The notes: generated by a model from the letters alone, not told the origin. A stretch of DNA of 64,000 bases from a bacterium (GCA_035505375.1 DATJQV010000004.1:1-64000), one strand, 5' to 3'. Positions 32,939 through 40,349 are shown, counted from the first letter of the stretch. A program made the numbers and translations.

Positions 32939-34606
32939 ATGCAGCGTCTTGTGACCGCAGCCCAGATGCAGGACCTCGACCGTCGCGCGACCGCGGAGCA
33001 CGGCATCCCGGGCTTGACGCTGATGGAGAACGCCGGTCAGGCCGTAATCAAGTTCATGGAAAAACACCTTGGCAGCCTCGCCGGCACTCAGCCGCTCGTC
33101 GTCTGCGGCAAGGGCAACAACGGTGGTGACGGCTTCGTGGTCACTCGGCTGCTGCTCGACAATGGCGCGAAGCCCGATTGCGTCCTTTTGGGAAGCTCAG
33201 CCGACCTCGCGGGTGATGCCCTCGCCAACTGCAACCGACTCAAGGACGGCGGTCTCTCGGTCCGCGAAGTTTCGAAGGCCGCAGACGTCGCACCGCTTCT
33301 CCAAGACAGGAAGGTAATCATCGATGCGATCTTCGGCACAGGCCTGACCCGCAGGCCTGCCGGGCTCGCCGCCCAGGCCATTACGCTCATCAACCAGTCC
33401 GGCGCATACGTGGTGGCCATCGACCTGCCCTCCGGGCTTCAATCCGACACCGGCGTGCCGTACGAACCGTGCGTCCGCGCCGACCTGACCGTGACCATGG
33501 CCATGCCGAAGGTCGGCCTCTGGCTCTACCCTGGCCGTGTCTGCGTGGGCACCGCAGAAATCGGCGACATCGGTATGCCAGAGATAGGAACTAGGGACGA
33601 GGGACTAGGGACGAGGGCTCGGACCCTAATCCCCAATCCCCAGCCCCTAATCCCTGGTGATCAGGCCTTCCTGCTCGATGCCGAACACGTCCGCTCGATT
33701 CTGCCCGGGCGCAGACCCGATGGCCACAAGGGAACATTCGGCACCACGCTCATCATCGCCGGGTCGCGGAATTTCTCCGGCGCGGCCGTCCTCGCCGGTT
33801 CGGCTGCGGTCCGTTCCGGGTGCGGTCTGATACGGATCGCCATTCCTGCCGGCATCGCCGATGTCGTGTCATCCGACGTAGTCGAGGCGGTGAAAATCCC
33901 GCTGCCGCAGACGGATACCGAGACACTGTCCCCGGCCGCCACCGAGAGCCTGCTTGAACTGGCCGGCGACGCTCAGGCAGTCGCGCTCGGCCCCGGCATC
34001 GGCACCGACCCCCGCACGCGAGAACTCGAGCTCGACTTCCTCGCCGAGGTCGAACGGCCGACCGTGATTGACGCGGACGGCATCAACAACCTCGCCGGTC
34101 GCATCGACCTGCTCTCGCGCGTCAAGGCTCCACTCGTGCTTACGCCTCACCCGGGCGAGTTCGCACGCCTGACCGGGCTGAAGGCGGGTGACGTCAACGC
34201 CGACCGCGTCGGCATCTCGCGTAAATTCGCGACTGAGCGTAAGGTGGTGCTCGTGCTCAAAGGCGCCTCGACCGTGGTCGCCGCTCCGGACGGCACCATC
34301 TTCGTCAACCCGACCGGCAATTCAGGCCTGGCCAAGGGCGGAACCGGCGACGTCCTCACCGGTCTGATCGCTGGCCTGATCGCTCAGGGCATGTCGCCGC
34401 TGGACGGCGCTTGTGCGGGCGTGTTCCTCCACGGTCTCGCCGCCGACATTGCCGTGCGGACGTTCACCGAGTATTGCCTCGCCGCCGGTGACCTGCCCCA
34501 CTTCCTGCCGCAGGCGTTCGCGGCAGTGCTCAATGGAGATGCCCAGGCTTCGATGCGTCGGAATGACCAATTGTCAAGTGCCAATTCCCAATCAAACCCC
34601 AGGTAA
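32939..34606 (+). CDS. nnrD: Bifunctional NAD(P)H-hydrate epimerase/dehydratase (555 aa)
   Basis: Repairs hydrated NADH and NADPH. Residues 1-215 are the epimerase (NnrE): TAAQMQDLDRRATAEHGIPG, CGKGNNGGDGFVV, DAIFGTGLTRRP, VAIDLPSGLQSDTG. Residues 245-545 are the ATP/ADP-dependent dehydratase: GHKGTFGTTLIIAGSRNFSG, GPGIGTD, LTPHPGEFARLTG and NSGLAKGGTGDVLTGLIAG. The two-domain fusion is standard. Odd are the linker (about residues 217-241, GTRDEGLGTRARTLIPNPQP...), encoded by a GGGACTA/CCCCAAT heptamer array, and the final 15 residues (RNDQLSSANSQSNPR), encoded by ATGACCA heptamers. Confidence 0.93.
   Translation: MQRLVTAAQMQDLDRRATAEHGIPGLTLMENAGQAVIKFMEKHLGSLAGTQPLVVCGKGNNGGDGFVVTRLLLDNGAKPDCVLLGSSADLAGDALANCNRLKDGGLSVREVSKAADVAPLLQDRKVIIDAIFGTGLTRRPAGLAAQAITLINQSGAYVVAIDLPSGLQSDTGVPYEPCVRADLTVTMAMPKVGLWLYPGRVCVGTAEIGDIGMPEIGTRDEGLGTRARTLIPNPQPLIPGDQAFLLDAEHVRSILPGRRPDGHKGTFGTTLIIAGSRNFSGAAVLAGSAAVRSGCGLIRIAIPAGIADVVSSDVVEAVKIPLPQTDTETLSPAATESLLELAGDAQAVALGPGIGTDPRTRELELDFLAEVERPTVIDADGINNLAGRIDLLSRVKAPLVLTPHPGEFARLTGLKAGDVNADRVGISRKFATERKVVLVLKGASTVVAAPDGTIFVNPTGNSGLAKGGTGDVLTGLIAGLIAQGMSPLDGACAGVFLHGLAADIAVRTFTEYCLAAGDLPHFLPQAFAAVLNGDAQASMRRNDQLSSANSQSNPR
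33587..33660. repeat. In-frame GGGACTA/CCCCAAT heptamer array inside nnrE-nnrD
   Basis: Units GGAACTA, GGGACGA, GGGACTA, GGGACGA, then CCCTAAT, CCCCAAT, CCCCAGC, CCCTAAT, CCCTGGT: two complementary-type arms in 7-bp register, read straight through. Confidence 0.9.
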
Positions 34607-34678
34607 GGAAATGACCAATCGGGCATTCGGCATTCCGGCATTGATTGGTCATTGGGACTTGGTCATTGGGGTTTGTGG
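34562..34678. repeat. ATGACCA heptamers at the nnrD end and before the next gene
   Basis: Units ATGACCA, ATTGTCA, AGTGCCA, ATTCCCA carry the last codons of nnrD; GGCATTC, CATTGGG and TTGGTCA units continue to 34670, 15 bases before the following start. Confidence 0.8.
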
Positions 34679-34684
34679 TACCTG

Positions 34685-36139
34685 ATGGTTTCCCTGCTTC
34701 TCCTCGCCCTGCTCGGCATGTACCATCCCGAGAACTGGCAGTTCTTTCCCTCGATGGACGAGGTCCGCTGCATCTCCGCGTCCGTCTCCGAAGTGTACGT
34801 CGCGGTACCAACCGGCGTCTGTGTCTTTGACCGCCCGCGGCTGCGTTTCGTCCGCGCCCTGACCGTGGCCGATGGTCTCACCGGCGAAGTTCGCCTCTGC
34901 GCCCACAACCCGTCGCGCGGCGACGTCTTCATCGCAACCGACGGCCACATCCACCGCTATGTCCCGGCCACCGGGCTGGTCGAGGAACTCACGGCACCGT
35001 TCAAGAACGTCTCATCCATCGGCATTGCCGAAAACGGCGCTTACTTCGAAACCGACGCCGGTCCCTACTTCCGTGCGAGCAACGCGCTCGACTTCAACCG
35101 GGTCTCTGAATTCCCGTCCGACCTTACCTGGTACGGAGGAAGGGACACGCTCAAACCCCGCAACTTCCCCTTCCTCACGCCGTACTTCGTCACGGACGAG
35201 CAGCTCATCAACCACCCGATTACGCTCGTGCGGCCGGACAAAAGCAACAAACGGCTGTTTGCCGCTGTTCAGGGCTATGGCATCGTCGTATACAACCCCC
35301 GCTCCGGGTTCAGTGAAGGGCACATCCGCTTCGGCCCATCAACTTCCGGCTCCGGTCTCCCGTCTTCCGTCTCCCACATCGCCCGCGTCGACAACCGGCT
35401 CTGGTTCATCGGCGGCTCGACCGCAATATCGCTCGACTCGACCGGTGACTGGTACTACTTCCTCACCCGGCCCGGCGACCTTGTCACCGGCGGCTTCCAG
35501 CTCCTCTACGGCAACGTCACGTCGCTTGAACGTGACCACGGCCTCACCGCGATTTCGGCCGACTCGAGCGGACTGCTGCTCGGCACCACGGACGGCATCT
35601 ACTCGCTGGGCTCGAACAAGAAGCTCGTGCAACTGCTCAGCCTGCCGCGCCAGGCGAACGGACTGCTCCGGCTTCACGACTCGCTCATCTTCGGCACCGA
35701 CCAGGGGCTATTTCTCTCCACCCGCGACAGCGCCGCCGAGTACACCGACCCGTACGGCGCGACCAACTTCGGCGTGTTCGACATCGCCAGCGCGGGCAAC
35801 GGCACCGCCTACTTCGGCGCCATCGGAGGAATCGTCTCGCGCACTGCCGACGGCCGGTGGTTCCACTACGTCCCGCCCGGGTTTGACTTGAAACAGCCCA
35901 TCCGTACCCTTGCCGCGGCCGGCACCCGCGTCTTCATGGCCACTCCGTCACCCGTCCCCGGTCTCCCGTCCTCCGTCATCACAGTGCTCGACACCAAAGA
36001 CGGCTCATACACCACAATTGATGCGTCCCGCGGCCTGCCGGTCGCGAAAATCAACTCACTCTACGCCGACGACCACTACCTCTGGATCGCCTCGCCCGGT
36101 CTGATTTCTCGCTTGGACTACACCAAAGAACTCCGCTAG
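34685..36139 (+). CDS. Secreted two-component-regulator-type propeller protein (484 aa)
   Basis: ATG 34685 is chosen because it directly precedes a signal peptide (MVSLLLLALLGMYHPENW); an in-frame TTG 33 bases earlier lies inside a repeat. The mature protein has regulator-propeller blades (VSEVYVAVPTGVCVFD, GLTAISADSSGLLLGTTDGI and its LGSN end, LIFGTDQGLFLST, INSLYADDHYLWIASPGL). Propellers of this kind sense or bind ligands outside the cell; no kinase part follows. SGSGLPSSVSH (near 222) and PVPGLPSSVIT (near 423) are encoded by GTCTCCC-type heptamers. Confidence 0.82.
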   Translation: MVSLLLLALLGMYHPENWQFFPSMDEVRCISASVSEVYVAVPTGVCVFDRPRLRFVRALTVADGLTGEVRLCAHNPSRGDVFIATDGHIHRYVPATGLVEELTAPFKNVSSIGIAENGAYFETDAGPYFRASNALDFNRVSEFPSDLTWYGGRDTLKPRNFPFLTPYFVTDEQLINHPITLVRPDKSNKRLFAAVQGYGIVVYNPRSGFSEGHIRFGPSTSGSGLPSSVSHIARVDNRLWFIGGSTAISLDSTGDWYYFLTRPGDLVTGGFQLLYGNVTSLERDHGLTAISADSSGLLLGTTDGIYSLGSNKKLVQLLSLPRQANGLLRLHDSLIFGTDQGLFLSTRDSAAEYTDPYGATNFGVFDIASAGNGTAYFGAIGGIVSRTADGRWFHYVPPGFDLKQPIRTLAAAGTRVFMATPSPVPGLPSSVITVLDTKDGSYTTIDASRGLPVAKINSLYADDHYLWIASPGLISRLDYTKELR

Positions 36140-36413
36140 CCGCCTCTGTCCGTCCCTTCACTTCTGACATCTCGCATCCAGCTTCTGACATCTGACTTCG
36201 TTCCATCCCTGAAGTATGGATTGCCGGAGGAGGCAAGAGACAAGGAGAACCGCAGATTACGCAGATGACGCAGATGGCTCACATTTGGGCCCGCTCCTCT
36301 GCTCTCACGCCAACCTCAACCTCTTCCTCATTCTCAACCTCAACCTCAACCTGTTCCTAGAACTGATTCCTGGCAAATGTGACCTCACGTCAGACGCGCG
36401 ATTTGGTCCTTCA
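36140..36413. repeat. Gene-free stretch with 7-, 9- and 6-bp-period arrays
   Basis: CTTCTGACATCTCGC-type heptamers (36158-36205), a 9-bp array GCAGATTAC, GCAGATGAC, GCAGATGGC (36250-36276) and a 6-bp array CTCAAC, CTCTTC, CTCATT, CTCAAC (36318-36372) follow each other. The 6-bp family recurs at 39900-39945 and 63197-63283. No gene is supported, although several frames are open. Confidence 0.75.
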
Positions 36414-36660
36414 AAGCACCTGTCATTGCTCGTCGGAAAGCTCGGACCAAAGTATCCTTCACTGCGCACTGCACTGCGTCGGCCAGCGCGTCGTGAACTG
36501 CGTGAGCAACTGCACACGGAATTCCTCGGCGAACTGCACGCGACATTGCTCAGGACATTGCTCGAAACAAAGCTCGCAGCATTGCTCGGCTCGTTGCTCG
36601 ACTCAAAGCTCGGGTCATTGCAGGCTACAAAGTACCTCGCGCTGCATCGGCAAGGGCTGC
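36414..36660. repeat. Degenerate 12-bp-period repeat, locus 2
   Basis: Hexamers of the type TTGCTC, AAGCTC, CTGCGT, CTGCAC occur at 36414, 36426, 36438, 36450 and every 12 bases to 36642, with no insertion or deletion; only 36402 and earlier break the pattern. The six bases between are variable. Three frames are open (for example LLET KLAA LLGS LLDS), each with a 4-residue period, as any 12-bp repeat would give. Confidence 0.88.
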
Positions 36661-36753
36661 GGGGTGGGCAGTCTCCGGACTGAGGGGTGGGCGGCAGAAT
36701 TGTGGTCCGAGAACGGTTACGCCACTACATATAGTATGCCGGCCACTGAGCCC

Positions 36754-36882
36754 AAGATGGGGACTGTCCCTTCGCAGGGCCTTGTGCGACTTCCAGGGAC
36801 TGTCCCCATCTTGGCGACGGCACGTCAACGTATCACCGGTATTAGAGCGTCCGCGCGCTCCTTGGGACTGTCCCCATTTTCG
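36754..36882. repeat. REPIN-like pair with a GGGGACTGTCCCC core
   Basis: AAGATGGGGACTGTCCC (36754-36770) faces GGGACTGTCCCCATCTT (36796-36812) as an inverted pair; a third copy GGGACTGTCCCCATTTT is at 36864-36880. The same core pair is at 49156-49216. Such palindromic words are typical of REP elements mobilised by Y1 (RAYT) transposases; none is in this window. Confidence 0.75.
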
Positions 36883-36968
36883 ATCTTGCATCGCGTCAAA
36901 GCGCCTTCTGGGGCATTGGGATCGTGTCCAAGTCCGGGTTGAGTCAAAGCGCTCGCATCAGGATTCCG

Positions 36969-37304
36969 CGGTTCGATGCCGTCCTGAACTCGGCAGTGGC
37001 ATAGGCGCTGACGGCGTGACTGGCCGCCGCGGTGGCCTCACGGCTGAGCGCGCAGGTCAGGCCCGAACTCGCGGCTGGGCTCGCCGCGCGGCCGATGGCC
37101 GGGCTGAGGCTGGCGTTGACGTCCCCACTCAGAGTGGCGCTGAATTCCCCAGTCTGGTCGCGATTGCCCGCGGCCTTGAACTCTGAACTCGTCGCGCTAC
37201 AGACAACCGCCCTAAATCCTTGACTGACGGCCACATTGAGCACCGCATCGTGTGCGGCCTTTAATGCCGCAGTCACCCCCGGATTGACTCCCCTCTTGGC
37301 AACG
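36969..37304. repeat. Degenerate 12-bp-period repeat, locus 3
   Basis: Hexamers with consensus SNRYTS (GCGCTG, TGACTG, GCGGTG, CGGCTG, CAGGTC, GAACTC, GGGCTC) occur every 12 bases from 36969 to 37293, 28 units in exact phase. This is the longest of the four loci. No gene is supported between 36140 and 37565. Confidence 0.88.
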
Positions 37305-37375
37305 CCACCGCCGGCTCAGGTCGCAGACCGCAGGCAGCCGCCGCCTTGATTGAGCTGCTGAAGAAGGCCTCCTTT

Positions 37376-37460
37376 CGTCATTCTGAGCGCGGCGAAGAGT
37401 CTTCGAGAGGACGATTCTACGGCAGTTAGAAGACCCTTCGCTTCGCTCAGGGTGACATGA
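37376..37460. repeat. CATTCTGAG inverted repeat
   Basis: CGTCATTCTGAGCGCGGCG and TTCGCTTCGCTCAGGGTGAC form imperfect inverted arms of about 27 bases. Words of this type (TCATTCTGAGCGAAGCGAAG) are dispersed repeats in several unrelated bacterial groups. Confidence 0.75.
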
Positions 37461-37565
37461 ACGGGGGTTTCAACGGCCTCAGTGTTCCTGTTTTCTGTGG
37501 TTCAATTTCGGATTCAGAGGGTGTCTATCGACTTGATGCGGAAAGGCGCGCCGATAAACTGAGAC

Positions 37566-37817
37566 ATGGAGATTCGTCACTACCGATTCAGCCGCATTAC
37601 TCTTGACCCCGACAAGTGCTTCGGCAAGCCCTGCATCAGGGGCCTGAGGATGCCGGTTGCCTCTATCCTCAGCTACCTGGCCTCCGGTATGACAGTCGAT
37701 GAGATTCTCCGCGAGTGGCCGGAGCTTGAGCGAGAAGACGTACAACAGGCGCTGGCGTACGCCTCGTGGGCGAAGGAAGAACGCGTGGTCTCGCTGGAGC
37801 CGGCGAGCACCGCTTGA
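37566..37817 (+). CDS. DUF433 antitoxin-like protein (83 aa)
   Basis: Matches DUF433, small helix-turn-helix proteins with the invariant [20 protein letters not shown] segment followed by [19 protein letters not shown] and [12 protein letters not shown]. They are usually encoded just before a DUF5615 PIN-like protein and are taken as antitoxins. The next gene here begins inside the TGA of this one (TTGA overlap), the standard arrangement. No Shine-Dalgarno is seen before ATG 37566. Confidence 0.9.
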   Translation: MEIRHYRFSRITLDPDKCFGKPCIRGLRMPVASILSYLASGMTVDEILREWPELEREDVQQALAYASWAKEERVVSLEPASTA

Positions 37818-38011
37818 AGTTCCTCCTCAACATGAACCTGCCGCGCGAACTCGGCAGGCGACTGTCGTCGAGAGGGCACTCTTGTCGCCACGTCGGTGAC
37901 ATCGGACTTGCTTCGGCATCGGACGAACGCATCGTTGCCGAAGCCAGGCGCACGCGAGAGGTCATCATGCTGCGGGGCGGGCCTTCGCCGGCCCCAACTC
38001 CTGACTCTTGA
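37814..38011 (+). pseudogene. Truncated DUF5615 PIN-like toxin (65 aa)
   Basis: TTG 37814 starts [52 protein letters not shown], the N-terminal half of DUF5615 proteins (normally 110-120 aa, with a leading acidic active-site residue). The usual second half, beginning with the T-x-D-x-D-F segment, is gone: after EVIM the frame enters a GC hairpin and repeats (LRGGPSPAPTPDS). The first conserved residues also read LNMN rather than the usual LDEN/LDED. The toxin is probably inactive. Confidence 0.75.
37974..37995 (+). terminator. GC hairpin at the truncation point
   Basis: GGGGC (37974-37978) and GCCCC (37991-37995) enclose GGGCCTTCGCCG, which can pair further with a TTCG loop. It replaces the lost half of the DUF5615 gene. 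Confidence 0.45.
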
Positions 38012-38033
38012 CTGCTACCTGCTAACTCTCCAC

Positions 38034-38443
38034 CTACCTCATCACCACCGCCTTCTTCACCGCCCGGAACCCCGGCGCGGAGCCGGCAGCGCTTGATCAG
38101 GCATTAGGTGCCACAGGACATCCCGCAAAGACGACCGGACGACGGCCATTGACGCGCCCGACATCATCGCTAAACTTGGCTCGAAAGGAAGGCGCATGAA
38201 TGACCGCAGGTTCGCGGCCGTTGTTACCAAGGAAGAGAACTGGTACGTGGGCCGTTGTCTGGAGCTCGAAGTGGTCAGCCAAGGCAAGACGATTGAAGAG
38301 ACACAGGCGAACCTCAAAGAAGCGGTCAAGCTGTACCTCGAAAGCTTCGGCTCCGACGACCAGCCGCAGAGCCTCGGCACGACGCGCCCGCGGTCATCCG
38401 TGCCATCCCAGCGCACTGAGTAGAGACCCGCCCGCCGGAATCC
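38034..38443 (-). pseudogene. Split sorting-domain end interrupted by about 280 bp
   Basis: On the minus strand 38443-38372 reads GLYSVRWDGTDDRGRVVP and 38093-38034 reads SAPGFRAVKKAVVMR followed by a stop. These are the two consecutive halves of a FlgD-like sorting domain; only about 10 residues (xGVYFxRLx) should separate them. The intervening DNA contains most of a HicB-like gene on the other strand, so that DNA appears to have been inserted into an old surface-protein gene. Confidence 0.6.
38196..38423 (+). CDS. HicB-family antitoxin-like protein (75 aa)
   Basis: FAAVVTKEENWYVGRCLELEV (about 6-26), then VSQGKTIEETQANLKEAVKLYLES, is the partial RNase-H-like fold of HicB-type antitoxins. 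ATG 38196 has AAGGAAGG just upstream. No HicA toxin gene is adjacent. The final residues (about GTTRPRSSVPSQRTE) are antisense to the remnant WDGTDDRGR of a sorting domain, so the original C-terminus has probably been lost. Confidence 0.8.
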   Translation: MNDRRFAAVVTKEENWYVGRCLELEVVSQGKTIEETQANLKEAVKLYLESFGSDDQPQSLGTTRPRSSVPSQRTE

Positions 38444-38470
38444 GCTCGCCAGCGTGCGCGCGGCCCGGCC

Positions 38471-38498
38471 TTGACTCATGGTTCAGCCAGCCTAGAAT
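38471..38498 (+). promoter_or_regulatory. Promoter of the solitary antitoxin gene
   Basis: TTGACT (38471-38476), a 16-bp spacer and TAGAAT (38493-38498), followed by AGAGGAG and the GTG at 38517. Confidence 0.6.
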
Positions 38499-38516
38499 CA
38501 CGAAGAGGAGCTACAT

Positions 38517-38777
38517 GTGCCCGAGGTGAAGAATGAAGCCATCGAGATGATTGAGCGGCTCCCCGACGACGCCAGCATGACGGACATCATGGCCGAGATC
38601 TACTTCAGACTCAAAGTCGAAACCGGCCTGAAGGAGCTGGACGAAGGCAAGGGCATCACGCAGACCGTTGCACGCGACCGACTCAAGAAGTGGCTCAGCT
38701 GGTTTGGTCTCCGTCCGCGCCTTCTCAGTGTCCGCCCACTAACCGGTCCGTATCGGCCCATCCTGATCGCCCCTTGA
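38517..38777 (+). CDS. Solitary antitoxin-like protein with an aberrant C-terminus (86 aa)
   Basis: VKNEAIEMIERLPDDASMTDIMAEIYFRLKVETGLKELDEGKGI then RDRLKKWL resembles small antitoxins paired with RelE/ParE toxins (V-x-x-x-I-x-x-L-P-x-D-A-x-x-x-D-I-M...IExGLxxxEEGR). Family members normally end at this KKWL; here 26 residues of foreign sequence (SWFGLRPRLLSVRPLTGP...) follow, as expected after a frame change or deletion. GTG 38517 follows AGAGGAG by 7 bases. No toxin gene is present. Confidence 0.65.
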   Translation: MPEVKNEAIEMIERLPDDASMTDIMAEIYFRLKVETGLKELDEGKGITQTVARDRLKKWLSWFGLRPRLLSVRPLTGPYRPILIAP

Positions 38778-38807
38778 CTCCCGAGAGCTAGTTCATTATG
38801 ATGAACT
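38774..38807 (+). promoter_or_regulatory. Promoter and palindromic operator of the MNT-HEPN pair
   Basis: TTGACT (38774-38779), a 17-bp spacer and TATGAT (38797-38802). A perfect palindrome AGTTCAT-TATG-ATGAACT (38790-38807) covers the -10 box, and another GAGTTCA follows at 38810. The winged-helix part of the next protein could bind here and repress its own operon. Confidence 0.7.
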
Positions 38808-38817
38808 TGAGTTCACC

Positions 38818-39378
38818 ATGAAGTACGTGAGTTCAGGCCGGCGCCAGGGCGACTCGGGTCGATTGTTTGTTGCGTCGCTGGAGCAAGCCGTGCTGGCGTT
38901 TCTCTGCGCCCACGCTGACCGGAGTTTCTACGGCGTCGAAGTGGCGGGCGAAGCCGGCCTCTCACGCGGCGGGGTGAACCGCGTGCTCCGTGAACTGGCC
39001 GAAGCCGGTCTGGTTGAAGCCGAGGATCGCGGCCGGATGCGATTCTACCGCGCGCGTCTTGGCGACCCGCGAGTCCGATCGTTCAAGATGCTGCTGAACA
39101 TCGACGCTCTCGCCCCTCTGCTTGACCGCCTGTCCAGACTGGCGCTGCGAGTTGTGCTGTTCGGCAGCGCCGCCGAGGGAACGAACATTCCCGACAGCGA
39201 TATTGACCTGTTGGTGGTGACCAATTCGCCGGACCGGGTGCGGAAGATCGTCTCCGCCGGCGGCGACGCGTTGCAGACCGTCATCGTGACGCCGGTCGGG
39301 CTTGCCGACCTGGAGCGCGCCAACCCCGTATTCGGCGCCGAACTCAGGCGGGGCATCGAGCTATGGAAAGAAAGCTAG
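38818..39378 (+). CDS. MNT-type nucleotidyltransferase antitoxin with winged helix (186 aa)
   Basis: Residues 20-80 form a winged helix-turn-helix (FYGVEVAGEAGLSRGGVNRVLRELAEAGLVEAEDRG). Residues 105-140 are a minimal nucleotidyltransferase: VVLFGSAAEGTNIPDSDIDLLVV, with the GS and DxD of the active site intact. In MNT-HEPN systems the MNT protein AMPylates the HEPN toxin and neutralises it. The HEPN gene follows with a 16-base overlap. The HTH and the palindrome at 38790-38807 suggest autoregulation. Confidence 0.88.
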   Translation: MKYVSSGRRQGDSGRLFVASLEQAVLAFLCAHADRSFYGVEVAGEAGLSRGGVNRVLRELAEAGLVEAEDRGRMRFYRARLGDPRVRSFKMLLNIDALAPLLDRLSRLALRVVLFGSAAEGTNIPDSDIDLLVVTNSPDRVRKIVSAGGDALQTVIVTPVGLADLERANPVFGAELRRGIELWKES

Positions 39379-39818
39379 GCCCGGAGTTCGAGTCATGTCT
39401 GAAGTCGGGCAGGATTCGGCGGTTTTCGCCTGGTCCGACCCTTGTCGCGGGCGAACTGGCGGCAGCGGGCCAGGACCTCGATGAGGCCCGCCGGACCTTG
39501 GTCGCAGGCGGGCTCAAATGGGCGACCATCCAAGCCTACTACTCCATGTTTCACAGTGCGCGGGCGCTCTTGTACGCCCGGGGATACCGTGAACGCAGCC
39601 ACCGTTGTCTCGTCATCGCGCTGCGTGAACTCTACGTCGGATCCCGACTACTCGAGTTGGAGTTTGTCGAAGGGCTTGAGGCAGGGAAGACGCTGCGGGA
39701 GAACGCTGACTACTACAGTCGCTTCTCCGAAGCCGGCTCTCGCCAGGCAGTTGAGCTGGCCGCTTCGTTCCTTGCCCGGGCGCGCACGCTCACCAGTAAG
39801 CCGGTAGGACCGACATAG
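39363..39818 (+). CDS. HEPN-domain toxin (151 aa)
   Basis: A HEPN four-helix ribonuclease partner of the preceding MNT protein. GLKWATIQAYYSMFHSARALLYARG (about 50-75), then YRERSHRCLVIAL with the R-x4-H-type active-site motif and DYYSRFSEAGSRQAVELAASFLA near the C-terminus are characteristic. The family cleaves RNA when free; here the apparently complete pair could be an active toxin-antitoxin or defence unit. ATG 39363 lies inside the MNT gene, so translation is coupled. Confidence 0.88.
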   Translation: MERKLGPEFESCLKSGRIRRFSPGPTLVAGELAAAGQDLDEARRTLVAGGLKWATIQAYYSMFHSARALLYARGYRERSHRCLVIALRELYVGSRLLELEFVEGLEAGKTLRENADYYSRFSEAGSRQAVELAASFLARARTLTSKPVGPT

Positions 39819-39861
39819 CGTCCCGGCCTGCAGCCGACGACTGAGGCCGGTTCAGGGGATT

Positions 39862-39892
39862 GGGGCGGGCTTGCGCCCGCCCCTTCTGGTTT
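39862..39892 (+). terminator. Terminator after MNT-HEPN
   Basis: GGGGCGGGC (39862-39870), loop TTGC, GCCCGCCCC (39875-39883), then TTCTGGTTTCTC. From here to 39945 there is a 6-bp CTTAAC/CTCAGC array. Confidence 0.8.
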
Positions 39893-39945
39893 CTCTATAC
39901 CGCTCTCTGCGCCTCTACCTTAACCTCAGCCTTAACCTCTTCTCC

Positions 39946-40200
39946 CTACCTCGTCACTACCACCTTCTTCGTATCCTGGAATCCCGGCGCGTCGAGACGA
40001 AGGAAGTAGATTCCGGCAGGAAGAGCACCCGAAGGAAACCTGGCCTCGTACCGGCCCGGCGCAGCGTCGCCCTCACGAAGCGACCGAACCAGCCTGCCAT
40101 CGACGTCGTAGACGCCGACTGATACGTTGGCCTGATCCGGCACCTCGTAGCGCACCGAGAACGCGCCGCGGGCAGGGTTCGGGCTGAAGGATAGCGACCA
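39946..40200 (-). pseudogene. Orphan sorting domain (about 84 codons)
   Basis: SLSFSPNPARGAFSVRYEVP, then DQANVSVGVYDVDGRLVRSL, PSGALPAGIYFLRLDAPGF and KKVVVTR with a stop make an essentially complete C-terminal sorting domain. The sequence upstream (40200-40300) encodes nothing recognisable, so the cargo part is lost. Confidence 0.75.
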
Positions 40201-40349
40201 TTGCTGCGGTGCGCGGGGAAAAGAGTGACACTTCCAAATTTACACATCCCAAGCGCGTCAATGGTATGTGACTTCGTCACGGCTGCAAGCCTCAAGCTGC
40301 AAGCTTCAATCCGTGAGCCACGGCCGTAGACCGTCTTCCTAGAACCGGA

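Noticed and set aside
36216-36942. Protein genes of 155 and 187 codons with Leu-rich or Cys/Ser-rich 4-residue repeats
   Set aside because: Both frames, and one on the opposite strand, are open over the same DNA and show periodicity only because the DNA has a 12-bp period. No Shine-Dalgarno, promoter or conserved domain supports either.
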